Shown: positions 50,689-59,479, counted from the stretch's first letter. The stretch is 64,000 bases of DNA from Bacteroidales bacterium (GCA_016293845.1 JAEDDH010000013.1:38189-102188); one strand, 5' to 3'. The notes: generated by a model from the sequence alone, not told the origin. A program made the numbers and translations.

Positions 50689-51725
50689 AAAGATTTATAA
50701 TATCTCTCGCATTTATGCTCATGACAGGAGCAATAGTTTCGGCACAAAGCTATTACAATGAGCAATGGCTTGCCAAACAAAAAATGTTTACCAACATGGA
50801 AGAAGCACTTGGTAGTGTCGACAATTGTGTGGTTTTAGACCTCAGCAACCGTAGTCTCTCGGCGGTGCCTTCACAAATATCGCAACTTAAAAGTCTAAAA
50901 GCCATATATTTACAAGGCAATTCTATTACAGAACTACCTGCGGAGTTGTTTCAACTTACCGAACTCCGCTATATATTTGCCGACCAAAATGCTATTAGCA
51001 AAATTCCGGCAGAGATATCAAATCTCAAAAAACTAAAACGCATATCACTTGCCAACAACAGATTAAGCAACTTTTCGCCACTCACCAATTGTCCGGCATT
51101 AGAATCCATTACCATATCCAACAACTTGATAACCACTGTTCCGGCTTCAATATCAAATTTAAAAAATCTCAAAGAACTTGATCTCTCGTTCAACAAGATA
51201 GCCGCATTTCCTTCTGCCGTCACCGAAATCAAAACGCTTGAATCGTTGATGCTTGCAAGCAACACAATTGCCACAATACCTGCATCAGTAGCCAACTTTA
51301 AGGCTCTCAAAGTGTTGTATTTAGACAATTGCAAAGTACGCGACATGACGCAAATTTGTAATATCACCACACTCACAAGGCTTTCGCTATCGGGCTGTGG
51401 AATAATAACTATTCCTACAAAAATTTCGCAATTATCAGATTTACAGCGGCTTATACTCAGTTTTAACAACCTTAGCAGTGTACCCACGAGCCTCACTAAG
51501 ATTACATCATTGGTGTTTCTCGACTTAAGCCATAACAAATTAGATAGTCTTCCCCCAGAAATATTATTATTTGAAAACTTATTTGATTTTAATCTTTGCA
51601 ACAATTTGTTTGTAACCTTCCCCGCACAATTAGAAAAACTTCCTGCGCTTAAAGCCGTGGGTGTGAGCGGAAACAAATTCCAAATGATACCGTCCATGAT
51701 CGCATACGATCGCGATGTTTATTAA
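50685..51725 (+). CDS. Exported leucine-rich repeat protein
   Basis: 346 residues. Signal peptide (IISLAFMLMTGAIVSA) followed by about twelve leucine-rich repeats of ~23 residues of the bacterial/plant-like consensus, for example LKSLKAIYLQGNSITELPAE and LKELDLSFNKIAAFPSA. No sorting signal or extra domain follows. LRR arrays usually bind protein partners, here in the periplasm or at the surface. Last gene of the aroB-led run, starting 4 bp inside the preceding gene. Confidence 0.85.
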   Translation: MKRFIISLAFMLMTGAIVSAQSYYNEQWLAKQKMFTNMEEALGSVDNCVVLDLSNRSLSAVPSQISQLKSLKAIYLQGNSITELPAELFQLTELRYIFADQNAISKIPAEISNLKKLKRISLANNRLSNFSPLTNCPALESITISNNLITTVPASISNLKNLKELDLSFNKIAAFPSAVTEIKTLESLMLASNTIATIPASVANFKALKVLYLDNCKVRDMTQICNITTLTRLSLSGCGIITIPTKISQLSDLQRLILSFNNLSSVPTSLTKITSLVFLDLSHNKLDSLPPEILLFENLFDFNLCNNLFVTFPAQLEKLPALKAVGVSGNKFQMIPSMIAYDRDVY

Positions 51726-51783
51726 AAAAACAAAAAAAATTATATTACTTGCCAAAAATAGTTCGCATTTGCAAAAAATGTAT

Positions 51784-51791
51784 TATATTTG
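51784..51791 (+). promoter_or_regulatory. -7 promoter element of the CheR/CheB/GAF set
   Basis: TATATTTG, a perfect -7 match 49 bp before the CheR-like start at 51841. Confidence 0.5.
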
Positions 51792-51840
51792 AACTATCAT
51801 AATTTAAAACAGGATTATATTGACACTATAAATAATAAAA

Positions 51841-52683
51841 ATGTTTGAAGACCCTGACATATTGACATTTATAAGGACACTGCGAGACTATGCAGGATAC
51901 GATTTTTCTAACTATTCAGAAAAATCTTTTCTGCGTCGCGCCGAAAAGATAATGATGGACTATAAATTAGACATCCATGGACTTATAAATAAAGTTAAAA
52001 ACGACAGATTATTTTTAGAGAAAGTAGTAAAAGAGATAACCGTAAACACCACAGAGCTATTTCGCGACCCTCAGGTGTGGCACGCAATAAAATACCGCAT
52101 TCTCCCAAGATTAGCCAGCAAACGCGAAATCAATATCTGGCACGCCGGATGCAGCACAGGACTCGAAGTATATTCTATGATTATATTACTCAACGAGATG
52201 GGCATGCTTCACCGTTGCCATATTTACGCCACCGACCTCAACACCGACGTTTTAAATACCGCAAAAGCTGGCGTTTATAGTTATAGGTCTGTTTCGGAAT
52301 TTCTTGAAAATTTTAACAAGGTATTGTGCGAAAACCCATACAATTTCGACGAGCATCTTGTGGTAACGCACGAAAAATATTTCGACATCAATAAAGTAAA
52401 AGACACATTTAAAATTAAGCCCGAATTTCTCGACAAGGCAGTGTTTAAAAAGCACGACCTTGTTACCGAACCAAATCCGTTTGATGTTGCATACGATATT
52501 ATTCTGTGCCGCAACGTGTTGATATATTTCAATACCATACTTCAAAACAAACTTTTTATCGATTTTTGGAATTATCTCGACCCATTTGGATCGCTTGTTT
52601 TGGGCATCCACGAAAGCATAATTGGTCCGCCGAGTGCCAAATACGAAAAGAAAGGTCTCATTTACAACAAAAAAGTATTTTAA
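51841..52683 (+). CDS. CheR-type protein-glutamate methyltransferase
   Basis: 280 residues. CheR N-terminal helical domain, then the Rossmann-like methyltransferase. The conserved EITVNTTELFRDPQVW is present, as are the SAM loop HAGCSTGLEVYS (residues 101-112; canonical GCSTGEEPYS) and ILCRNVLIYFN. Key residues for SAM binding look intact. Normally CheR methylates chemoreceptors; no receptor gene is near. It begins a four-gene set with a degenerate CheR, a CheB catalytic domain and a GAF protein, with gaps of 1, 4 and 10 bp. Confidence 0.9.
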   Translation: MFEDPDILTFIRTLRDYAGYDFSNYSEKSFLRRAEKIMMDYKLDIHGLINKVKNDRLFLEKVVKEITVNTTELFRDPQVWHAIKYRILPRLASKREINIWHAGCSTGLEVYSMIILLNEMGMLHRCHIYATDLNTDVLNTAKAGVYSYRSVSEFLENFNKVLCENPYNFDEHLVVTHEKYFDINKVKDTFKIKPEFLDKAVFKKHDLVTEPNPFDVAYDIILCRNVLIYFNTILQNKLFIDFWNYLDPFGSLVLGIHESIIGPPSAKYEKKGLIYNKKVF

Positions 52684-52684
52684 G

Positions 52685-53515
52685 ATGATCGACGAATTTG
52701 AAACCATACCCTACGAAGATTTTAGAAAAATAATCTCGACAGTAAGAACCCTGCGCGATGTAGACTTTACATATTTTGCGCAAGATATTCTTATGCACCG
52801 TATGTCAAGGTCGATGTATATGCATGGAGTACAGTCGCCCGATCGTCTAATCAATAAACTCATAGCCGACAACTATTTTGCCGACCTATTTTTATCAGAA
52901 TTGTTTGTACCCACCACCGAAATGTTTCGCGATGCTTCGATGTGGAAGTTTTTTGAAGACACCATCATCGAAAAGCTCAAAAACGAAACCCTCTGCAAAA
53001 TTTGGGTACCACAAATCTGCGGCGACGATGAACTATTTTCACTATTAACGATTCTCCATCGCAAACGCATTCTCAATAGATGTACGGTTTATGCCACATC
53101 TCCTGTGCAAAAAATTATCAACGATACCAAAAGCGGATATATCGAACAGAAAAAAATAGAAATCAGCTCAGCTAATTTCAAAAAAATAGACCCTGATGCC
53201 GATTTAAACCATTATCTTACCAAAGAAGATAAATACGACTATTTTTCGCCCGAATTGCTCAACAACGTAATTTTTATAAAACGCGGAATCATAGGCATAC
53301 CTCCGCCCGACAACGGATTCAACCTTGTACTCTTTCGCGACAGAATGTTATATCTCAACGTTCAAACCAAAAAAGCAGTAATTGAATCGCTTGCAAAAAC
53401 CATTGTAAGCGGGGGCTTCTTTATAATAGGCATACGCGAAAACCTCACCGGATGCGATTTCCGTGGTTCATTTATTCCGGTATCGAAAACCGAAAACATT
53501 TATGTAAAAAAGTAA
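52685..53515 (+). CDS. Degenerate CheR-like protein (probable pseudoenzyme)
   Basis: 276 residues from the ATG at 52685, 1 bp after the active-looking CheR. The two share their fold and several landmarks: VPTTEMFRDASMW matches the TTELFRD block, and NLVLFRDRMLYLN matches ILCRNVLIYFN. The SAM-binding glycine loop is lost: where the first protein has HAGCSTGLEVYS this one has VPQICGDDELFS, and the catalytic Arg-Asn becomes Arg-Asp. It probably binds a partner or the first CheR rather than methylating. Reading frame is intact, so it is maintained rather than decaying. Confidence 0.82.
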   Translation: MIDEFETIPYEDFRKIISTVRTLRDVDFTYFAQDILMHRMSRSMYMHGVQSPDRLINKLIADNYFADLFLSELFVPTTEMFRDASMWKFFEDTIIEKLKNETLCKIWVPQICGDDELFSLLTILHRKRILNRCTVYATSPVQKIINDTKSGYIEQKKIEISSANFKKIDPDADLNHYLTKEDKYDYFSPELLNNVIFIKRGIIGIPPPDNGFNLVLFRDRMLYLNVQTKKAVIESLAKTIVSGGFFIIGIRENLTGCDFRGSFIPVSKTENIYVKK

Positions 53516-53519
53516 GATT

Positions 53520-54074
53520 ATGCAAAATATAGTAATAGGCGGATCAGCAGGAAGTTTTCAAACTGTAACAGCGATATTATCAAGCATACCGCGAAACTAT
53601 CCTCATGCCATTTTTCTATGTCTTCACCGCTTAAAAAACGTTAGAGGTGGCTTTGTGGAGGCACTTTCGTTAAAATCAAACATTCCGATTTGCGAACCTT
53701 ACGACAAAGACTACGTTATGCCGGGAATTGCATACCTTGCTCCTGCCAACTATCACATGTATGTTGACGCCAACAATCAGTTTTCGCTTTCTACCGAAGA
53801 ACCCATCAACCATTCGCGTCCTTCGATCGACGTAACATTCTGTTCCATAGCCAAAACATTTAAAAGCAACGCCATTGGCATACTGCTTTCGGGAGCCAAC
53901 AAAGATGGTGCTGTTGGATTAAAAGCTATAAAAGATGCTGGCGGAACGGTTATTGTTCAACATCCTGATGAATGTCAGGCAAAAACCATGCCCACCGCTG
54001 CTATCAAAATCACCGAAGATGGCCATATAATGTTTACCAACAATATTATAGATTATTTGAAAAACCTTAAATGA
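53520..54074 (+). CDS. CheB-type methylesterase domain, without receiver
   Basis: 184 residues, just the CheB catalytic domain. The triad is complete: Ser9 (GGSAGS), His36 (LCLHRLKN) and Asp129 (SGANKDGAVG). The end block MPTAAIKI is also conserved. The usual N-terminal response-regulator receiver domain is absent, so activity would not be switched by CheA phosphorylation. It lies 4 bp after the degenerate CheR. Together with CheR it could reversibly methylate glutamates of an unknown partner. Confidence 0.9.
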   Translation: MQNIVIGGSAGSFQTVTAILSSIPRNYPHAIFLCLHRLKNVRGGFVEALSLKSNIPICEPYDKDYVMPGIAYLAPANYHMYVDANNQFSLSTEEPINHSRPSIDVTFCSIAKTFKSNAIGILLSGANKDGAVGLKAIKDAGGTVIVQHPDECQAKTMPTAAIKITEDGHIMFTNNIIDYLKNLK

Positions 54075-54084
54075 CAATTATACT

Positions 54085-54945
54085 ATGAAAAAATTCGACA
54101 AAGCACAAAAAAATATAACCACAGCGTTAACTATTTGGTTAATAGTGTGTATTATTGTGGCAACCGCTGCATTTTTACCTTCCCTTCAAGAATATATCAA
54201 GGTTATTCTCTTAGTTTTTGCGGCAATTTCGGCACTTGCAGCTGCTATTATGGCAGGATATGTTAAAAAACAATTCCACGCTGCCAATGTTATGGAATCG
54301 CAAATCGATTTTTTATCTATCCAGAGTGGCAGCAACGACCGATTGATTTCCGACGAAAATGCCCGCTCCGATGCCGAAGAAAACAACGAACAAATCAAGC
54401 AAGAAAAACTTCGTCAAGAAAAACAAGCAAAAGCCAAACGCGAGGCAGAAGAAAGCAAGCAATTAGACCAAGTGGCAGATAAAATTGCTGCCGATCTTGA
54501 CCAAACTGCCGACCTCAACGAATATTTCGACAAACTGCTCAGCAATTTTGCAAAAGTGTTCGACATTGTGCAAGGTGTGGCATACGCTTACAATCCCAAA
54601 ATTGCAAAATACGAAATCAAAAGCACTTACGCATACTACACTCCCGATACCGACCGCACTTTTGAAATCGGCGAGGGTATCAACGGACAGGTTGCCAAAG
54701 ACAAAAAGACTCTTCAACTCGACAACATACCCGAAAACTATATTCAAGTAGTGGTTTCGGGACTTGGTCAAGGTTCGCCCAAACACCTTATATTTATACC
54801 GCTAATTTTCGGAAAACAAACCGTGGCTCTTGTAGAACTTGCCACTTTTGAAAAGAAAAACTACAATCTCAATATTCTTTCCGAAAAAATTAATAAGCGC
54901 GTGGCTCAACACATTGCCAACAACATCAACATTTCTGCCGAATGA
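54085..54945 (+). CDS. Membrane protein with coiled coil and GAF domain
   Basis: 286 residues. Two transmembrane helices (about 12-31 and 38-58) with a very short outside loop, then a cytoplasmic coiled coil rich in Gln, Glu and Lys (about 85-135, NNEQIKQEKLRQEKQAKAKR), and a GAF sensor domain at about 150-280 (FEIGEGINGQVAKDKK, PLIFGKQTVALVELAT). The coiled coil is a plausible CheR/CheB substrate, since receptors are methylated on Glu in such helices. It overlaps ispD by 4 bp. Similar GAF proteins in this phylum often occur with histidine kinases, none of which is present here. Confidence 0.82.
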   Translation: MKKFDKAQKNITTALTIWLIVCIIVATAAFLPSLQEYIKVILLVFAAISALAAAIMAGYVKKQFHAANVMESQIDFLSIQSGSNDRLISDENARSDAEENNEQIKQEKLRQEKQAKAKREAEESKQLDQVADKIAADLDQTADLNEYFDKLLSNFAKVFDIVQGVAYAYNPKIAKYEIKSTYAYYTPDTDRTFEIGEGINGQVAKDKKTLQLDNIPENYIQVVVSGLGQGSPKHLIFIPLIFGKQTVALVELATFEKKNYNLNILSEKINKRVAQHIANNINISAE

Positions 54946-55628
54946 AACGCGCCGTTATTATAGTGGCGGGAGGCAAAGGTCTACGCATGGGCATGAGTAC
55001 GCCCAAACAGTTTTTAGACCTCGGTGGAATGCCAATACTTTGCCGCACTATACATCAGTTTCGCAGTTTCGACCCCGAAATCGAAGTGATATTGGTATTG
55101 CCCGAAGCATTTATCGACTTTTGGAAAAAACTTTCGCAACAATTTATACCACCACACGCTTACAAAATAATAAAAGGCGGAGCAGAAAGATTTTTTTCGG
55201 TAAAAAACGCAGTAGACACACTTTCGCCCGAAATCGACCTTGTGGGCGTTCACGATGGAGTGCGTCCGCTTGTATCGGTAGCCTGCATAGCACAATGCTA
55301 CACTCAGGCTGCTCTCAAAGGCAACGCCGTTCCGTGCATCAATCCTCCCGAATCGATACGCACCATTGAAGAAAACGGCGAAAACCACATCATAGACCGC
55401 AATTCGGTAAAATTGATTCAAACACCTCAAGTGTTTCATGCCGACGTACTTAAAAAAGCGTACCAACTACCTTATACAAAATTATTTACCGACGATGCAT
55501 CAGTAGTAGAGCAATTTGGCGAAAAAATCAACCTCATAGAAGGCGAAAAAAACAATATCAAAATTACCACATTCGATGACATAAATTTTGCAGAATTCTT
55601 AGTTGCAAAATCGCTCAAGAATAATTAA
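54942..55628 (+). CDS. ispD: 2-C-methyl-D-erythritol 4-phosphate cytidylyltransferase
   Basis: Third step of the MEP isoprenoid pathway, joining CTP and methylerythritol phosphate. 228 residues. CTP-binding AGGKGLRMGMSTPKQFLDL, then VHDGVRPLVS and the C-terminal FTDDASVVEQFG. The start codon overlaps the GAF gene stop (ATGA), so it is translated from the same message even though function differs. Confidence 0.95.
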   Translation: MKRAVIIVAGGKGLRMGMSTPKQFLDLGGMPILCRTIHQFRSFDPEIEVILVLPEAFIDFWKKLSQQFIPPHAYKIIKGGAERFFSVKNAVDTLSPEIDLVGVHDGVRPLVSVACIAQCYTQAALKGNAVPCINPPESIRTIEENGENHIIDRNSVKLIQTPQVFHADVLKKAYQLPYTKLFTDDASVVEQFGEKINLIEGEKNNIKITTFDDINFAEFLVAKSLKNN

Positions 55629-55657
55629 TTTTGCCCAAAAACTTAAGCAAAAAAGTC

Positions 55658-56257
55658 ATGTTTCTTGAACCCAAATGCCACGCCGGAAGCATAGAAGTAA
55701 TATCAGGCTCAATGTTTTCGGGCAAAACAGAAGAACTCATACGCCGTTTGCGCCGTGCTCAAATAGCCGGACTTAAAACTGCAATATTCAAACCGTCGAC
55801 AGATACACGATACAGCCAAACAGCCGTAGTATCGCACGACAAACACACTGTGCAATCTATTGTTGTATCAAAGAGTGCTGACATACTTGCACTTGCCGAA
55901 GATTCTCAGGTAATTGGCATCGACGAGGCTCAGTTTTTTGACAACGAACTTACCGCCGTTTGCCGAACGTTAGCATTTCGTGGAGCAAGAGTTATAGCCG
56001 CCGGATTAGATATGGACTATCTTGGTCGCCCGTTTGGCCCTATGGGTGCAATGATGTGCATTGCCGACGATGTAACCAAAGTACACGCTATTTGTTCGCG
56101 CTGTGGATCGGTGGCTCAATTCTCGCACCGTCTGTCTGCCGACGACAAATTGGTAAGTCTCGGAGAAAAAAACACATACGAACCGCTCTGCCGCGAATGT
56201 TACGCCAAACTTTCGCAGGTAAAAGAATTAGTAAATGACACTTGCGGCTGCAATTAG
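55658..56257 (+). CDS. tdk: Thymidine kinase (type II)
   Basis: Phosphorylates thymidine for salvage. 199 residues from the ATG at 55658; a TTG nine codons upstream is also possible. P-loop GSMFSGKTEELIRRL, Walker B-like IDEAQFF, lasso region with GLDMDYLGRPFGPM, and two Cys pairs for zinc (CSRC and CREC). It overlaps yidD by 23 bp and follows ispD closely. Confidence 0.95.
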   Translation: MFLEPKCHAGSIEVISGSMFSGKTEELIRRLRRAQIAGLKTAIFKPSTDTRYSQTAVVSHDKHTVQSIVVSKSADILALAEDSQVIGIDEAQFFDNELTAVCRTLAFRGARVIAAGLDMDYLGRPFGPMGAMMCIADDVTKVHAICSRCGSVAQFSHRLSADDKLVSLGEKNTYEPLCRECYAKLSQVKELVNDTCGCN

Positions 56258-56522
56258 AAAACTTTATCTTCTGCCCGTGCAGTTTTACCGATTGTGCATT
56301 TCGCCATGGCTGCCCGATTCGTGCCGACATACCCCCACATGCTCGGTTTATTGCATTCAAGCTGTTGAATATCATGGCATAATACGAGGCACAATCCTTG
56401 CCACATGGCGAATACTAAGATGCAACCCTTGGGGCACTCACGGATACGACCCCGTGCCGCCGCCAAATTTTTACAAAATACGCCGTCAACTACGCCGCGC
56501 AAAACTAAAATATAAACATTAA
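56235..56522 (+). CDS. yidD: Membrane protein insertion efficiency factor YidD
   Basis: 95 residues, the usual small YidD. Blocks: PVQFYRLCISPWLPDSCRHT, PTCSVYCIQAVEYHGIIRG, and TWRILRCNPWGTHGYDPVP. It aids YidC in inserting inner-membrane proteins from the cytoplasmic side. No signal peptide, in contrast to the exported YidD-domain protein at 48157. It starts within the tdk gene. Confidence 0.92.
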   Translation: MTLAAAIRKLYLLPVQFYRLCISPWLPDSCRHTPTCSVYCIQAVEYHGIIRGTILATWRILRCNPWGTHGYDPVPPPNFYKIRRQLRRAKLKYKH

Positions 56523-56536
56523 ATAAGACAATTTAT

Positions 56537-57265
56537 ATGCCTGACATTCAGACACAACAACCCACAGACCCTTTTTCATTAGGGAAAGTTCTTGTATTTG
56601 ACAAACCATTGAAATGGACATCATTCGACCTTGTTAACAAAGTGCGATATATGCTCAAAAACCATCTTGGAATAAAAAAAATAAAGGTAGGACACGCCGG
56701 CACTCTTGATCCTCTTGCCACAGGTGTGCTTATTGTTTGCACCGGCAAAAAAACCAAAGAGATAACCTCGTTTCAAGACCACGACAAAGAGTATATTGCC
56801 ACAGTTCAATTAGGAGCAACCACTCCGAGTTTCGACCTTGAAACCCAGCCCGAAAACATTAAAGACGTATCAAACATAACTCGCGAAACTGTAGAAAAAT
56901 GTCTTAAAACTTTCATTGGCAACCAAATACAGTATCCACCTGTTTATAGTGCAAAAAAAATCGACGGCAAACCCGCCTATATTTCTGCACACAAAGGCAA
57001 AGGCGACGAAGTAAAAATGCGTCCGCACCCCATCGAAATATACAACATCAACATCACCGAATGGGACGGCAACACCAAACAATTTAAAGCCATAGTAGCT
57101 TGCAGCAAAGGCACTTACATACGTTCACTTGCTCACGACATTGGGCAAAAACTTGGCACAGGAGCCTATCTTGCCGGACTTAGAAGAACCAAAATCGGCG
57201 ATATTTCTTTACAATCAGCAATTTTGATAGAAGATTTTGAAAAAAAATTATCAAATTATCAATAA
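56537..57265 (+). CDS. truB: tRNA pseudouridine synthase B
   Basis: Makes pseudouridine 55 in the T-loop of tRNAs. 242 residues. FDKPLKWTSFDLVNKVR, catalytic Asp in HAGTLDPLATGVLI, and YPPVYSAKKIDGKPAY. It precedes queA. In many Bacteroidota the order is ftsX-DUF3098-uppP-truB-queA; here only truB-queA stays together, with yidD upstream. Confidence 0.96.
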   Translation: MPDIQTQQPTDPFSLGKVLVFDKPLKWTSFDLVNKVRYMLKNHLGIKKIKVGHAGTLDPLATGVLIVCTGKKTKEITSFQDHDKEYIATVQLGATTPSFDLETQPENIKDVSNITRETVEKCLKTFIGNQIQYPPVYSAKKIDGKPAYISAHKGKGDEVKMRPHPIEIYNINITEWDGNTKQFKAIVACSKGTYIRSLAHDIGQKLGTGAYLAGLRRTKIGDISLQSAILIEDFEKKLSNYQ

Positions 57266-57272
57266 TAATTAT

Positions 57273-57280
57273 TATCTTTG
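57273..57280 (+). promoter_or_regulatory. -7 promoter element of queA
   Basis: TATCTTTG, a perfect -7 match 49 bp before the queA start. Confidence 0.5.
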
Positions 57281-57329
57281 CGCCGTTGCAACTTATTATA
57301 ATTAAACTCAACTAAAAGTTTACGGCCAA

Positions 57330-58382
57330 ATGAAATTATCAAAGTTTAAGTACGAACTTCCCGACAAGCAGGTGGCAATGTTTCCCACCGAGAACCGAGA
57401 CGAAGCGCGGCTTATGATTATCAACAGAAAAACTAAGTCGGTAGAACACAAGATTTTTAAAGATATAGTAGAATATTTCAACGATGGAGATGTAATGGTG
57501 CTCAACAACACCAAAGTATTTCCAGCCCGTTTATATGGCAACAAAGAAAAAACCGGTGCAAAAATCGAAGTTTTTCTTCTTCGCGAACTCAATCACGAAC
57601 AACGTTTGTGGGACGTACTTGTAGACCCTGCTCGCAAAATTCGCATAGGCAATAAACTCTATTTCGGCGAAGACGACAGCCTTGTGGCAGAAGTTATCGA
57701 CAACACCACATCGCGCGGACGTACACTCAGATTCTTATTCGATGGTCCGTACGAAGATTTTAAAAAGACACTCTACAGCATGGGCGAAACTCCCTTGCCA
57801 ACCAAATATATCAACCGTCCTGTAACACCCGAAGACAAAGAAACCTATCAAACCATATTTGCTAAATACGAAGGTGCAGTAGCGGCTCCTGCGGCTGGCT
57901 TGCATTTTAGCAAAAATCTATTGAAAAGGTTAGAGATTGTTGGTGTCAACTTTGCCGAAATCACAGCTCACGTTGGTTTAGGAAATTTCCGCAACGTTGA
58001 TGTTGAAGATCTTACAAAGCACAAGATGGACAGTGAACAGATTTTTATAGAACAAGAATGTGTTGACACTGTAAACAAGGCAAAAGACGAACACAAAAAC
58101 GTTTGCGCTGTAGGCATCACCACACTGCGCTCATTAGAAAGTTCGGTTTCTACCAATGGATATCTAAAACCATTTGAAGGCTGGACCAACAAATTTATTT
58201 TCCCGCCCTACGATTTTAGCGTTCCATCAAGCCTCATCACAAACTTTCACCACCCATATAGCACAATGCTTATGACCACAGCAGCCTTTGCAGGGTTCGA
58301 CTTTTTGATGAGTTCGTACCAAATTGCACTTAAAGAAGGCTACCGCTTTGGACCTTACGGCGACGCAATGTTAATCTTGTAA
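57330..58382 (+). CDS. queA: S-adenosylmethionine:tRNA ribosyltransferase-isomerase
   Basis: Adds the ribosyl part of SAM to preQ1 in tRNA, making epoxyqueuosine. 350 residues. MVLNNTKVFPARLYGNK, PLPTKYINR, AAPAAGLHFS, TAHVGLGNFRNV and LITNFHHPYSTMLM are all present. It follows truB with its own -7 element and ends at the terminator 58403-58437. No preQ1 riboswitch seen in the 64-bp gap. Confidence 0.96.
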   Translation: MKLSKFKYELPDKQVAMFPTENRDEARLMIINRKTKSVEHKIFKDIVEYFNDGDVMVLNNTKVFPARLYGNKEKTGAKIEVFLLRELNHEQRLWDVLVDPARKIRIGNKLYFGEDDSLVAEVIDNTTSRGRTLRFLFDGPYEDFKKTLYSMGETPLPTKYINRPVTPEDKETYQTIFAKYEGAVAAPAAGLHFSKNLLKRLEIVGVNFAEITAHVGLGNFRNVDVEDLTKHKMDSEQIFIEQECVDTVNKAKDEHKNVCAVGITTLRSLESSVSTNGYLKPFEGWTNKFIFPPYDFSVPSSLITNFHHPYSTMLMTTAAFAGFDFLMSSYQIALKEGYRFGPYGDAMLIL

Positions 58383-58402
58383 AACATTAATACACAGCAA
58401 TA

Positions 58403-58437
58403 AAAAAACGGATTACCACATAGGCAATCCGTTTTTT
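58403..58437 (+). terminator. Terminator after queA
   Basis: Stem AAAAAACGGATT / AATCCGTTTTTT with an 11-nt loop. Confidence 0.87.
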
Positions 58438-58484
58438 GTGTCTGTCTTAAGTAAAAGAAAAAGTTCTGTTAGGTCAAAATATCA

Positions 58485-58613
58485 TTAAATCTCGCTGTAA
58501 AAGTCGGCATCATCCATTGCGAGTGTTGCTATCATTTCTACTAATGATGAAGTTTCGGCGCTTTCCATTAAATCAGCATCAATATTTGCCGGAGTGTAGT
58601 ATATGTTATTCAT
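58485..58613 (-). CDS. Small acidic protein of 42 residues, unknown
   Basis: Open frame from ATG 58613 to TAA 58485 in an otherwise empty 417-bp gap between queA and the thioredoxin lipoprotein. The peptide starts MNNIYYTPANIDADLMES and ends AMDDADFYSEI; it is strongly acidic, has no hydrophobic signal and no Cys. The base composition is coding-like compared with the AT-rich flanks. A short leader-like peptide of this kind could be a RiPP precursor, a regulator or a chance frame. No promoter match is seen upstream. Confidence 0.5.
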   Translation of the reverse strand: MNNIYYTPANIDADLMESAETSSLVEMIATLAMDDADFYSEI

Positions 58614-58754
58614 AGCAGTTTTTTTAAAAAAGTTGATTTTCTTGTTGATTGCATCGGAAGCTTTTTAGTTGCTTTCCATATTTAAGACACACGAAAAGCT
58701 AAACACCCTAATAGTAAAAATGATTTTTTTCACTTTTTTCTGCAAAATAGTTTC

Positions 58755-58762
58755 TATCTTTA
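58755..58762 (+). promoter_or_regulatory. -7-like element of thioredoxin lipoprotein gene
   Basis: TATCTTTA, one mismatch from TAnnTTTG, 38 bp before the start codon at 58800. Confidence 0.4.
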
Positions 58763-58799
58763 CGGCACAAAAGTAAAACGTTAAAAACCATATCACAGT

Positions 58800-59408
58800 A
58801 TGAAAAAAAATGTACTCTTATCGCTTATAGCTCTGACATTTGCAGCTTGTAATATAAAGAATAGCTCAACTTCAGAGATGTTGTCAGAAGACGAAACCAC
58901 CACTCCCACTGCCGACGAACTTGTTGTAGCCTACAACAACAAAACCGAAGAACATGGAGGTGCTGGCATAGCAGCTCGCGAAACCGAAGTTTCTACAGAG
59001 CAACCCACTGCTAATCAAGCAGAAGCCGAAACATTACCCGTACAATACGAAAACAACGGAAAGGTTATCGAACTGACCGACAAAACCTTCAATACCCTCT
59101 GTATTGATACCCAAACCAACGAAATAATGTGTCCCGTACCTATGATTATCGACTACAATGCCACTTGGTGCGGACCTTGTCGTCAAATTGCCCCCATATT
59201 GGCAAAACTTCAAAAAGAATACGGCAACAAAATACAAGTTTTTTCGGTAGACATCGACAAATGCCAAGATGCCGCCCAATATTTTGATTTTGACGCAATA
59301 CCTACACTTGTATTTGTTGACATAGAGGGCAACTGCAACCAGATTACAGGTTCAAGAGACGAGTCGGAATTTCGCCAACTTATCAAAAAGTATCTTAAAA
59401 AAGATTAA
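58800..59408 (+). CDS. Thioredoxin-fold lipoprotein
   Basis: 202 residues. Lipoprotein signal with the cysteine in TFAACNIKN (about residue 17), a Thr/Glu-rich linker to residue ~80, then a thioredoxin domain. The redox motif is WCGPC (ATWCGPCRQIAP), with the cis-Pro in AIPTLVF. It probably acts as a membrane-anchored periplasmic thiol-disulfide oxidoreductase; the acidic, classical WCGPC site suggests a reductase needing an electron donor such as a CcdA/DsbD protein, not seen nearby. Confidence 0.9.
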   Translation: MKKNVLLSLIALTFAACNIKNSSTSEMLSEDETTTPTADELVVAYNNKTEEHGGAGIAARETEVSTEQPTANQAEAETLPVQYENNGKVIELTDKTFNTLCIDTQTNEIMCPVPMIIDYNATWCGPCRQIAPILAKLQKEYGNKIQVFSVDIDKCQDAAQYFDFDAIPTLVFVDIEGNCNQITGSRDESEFRQLIKKYLKKD

Positions 59409-59479
59409 CACTCGGTAAGATCATTTCGGCGTAAATTTTGCAACAATAGAACAAACTGAAAACTAAAACTATTCTGACT

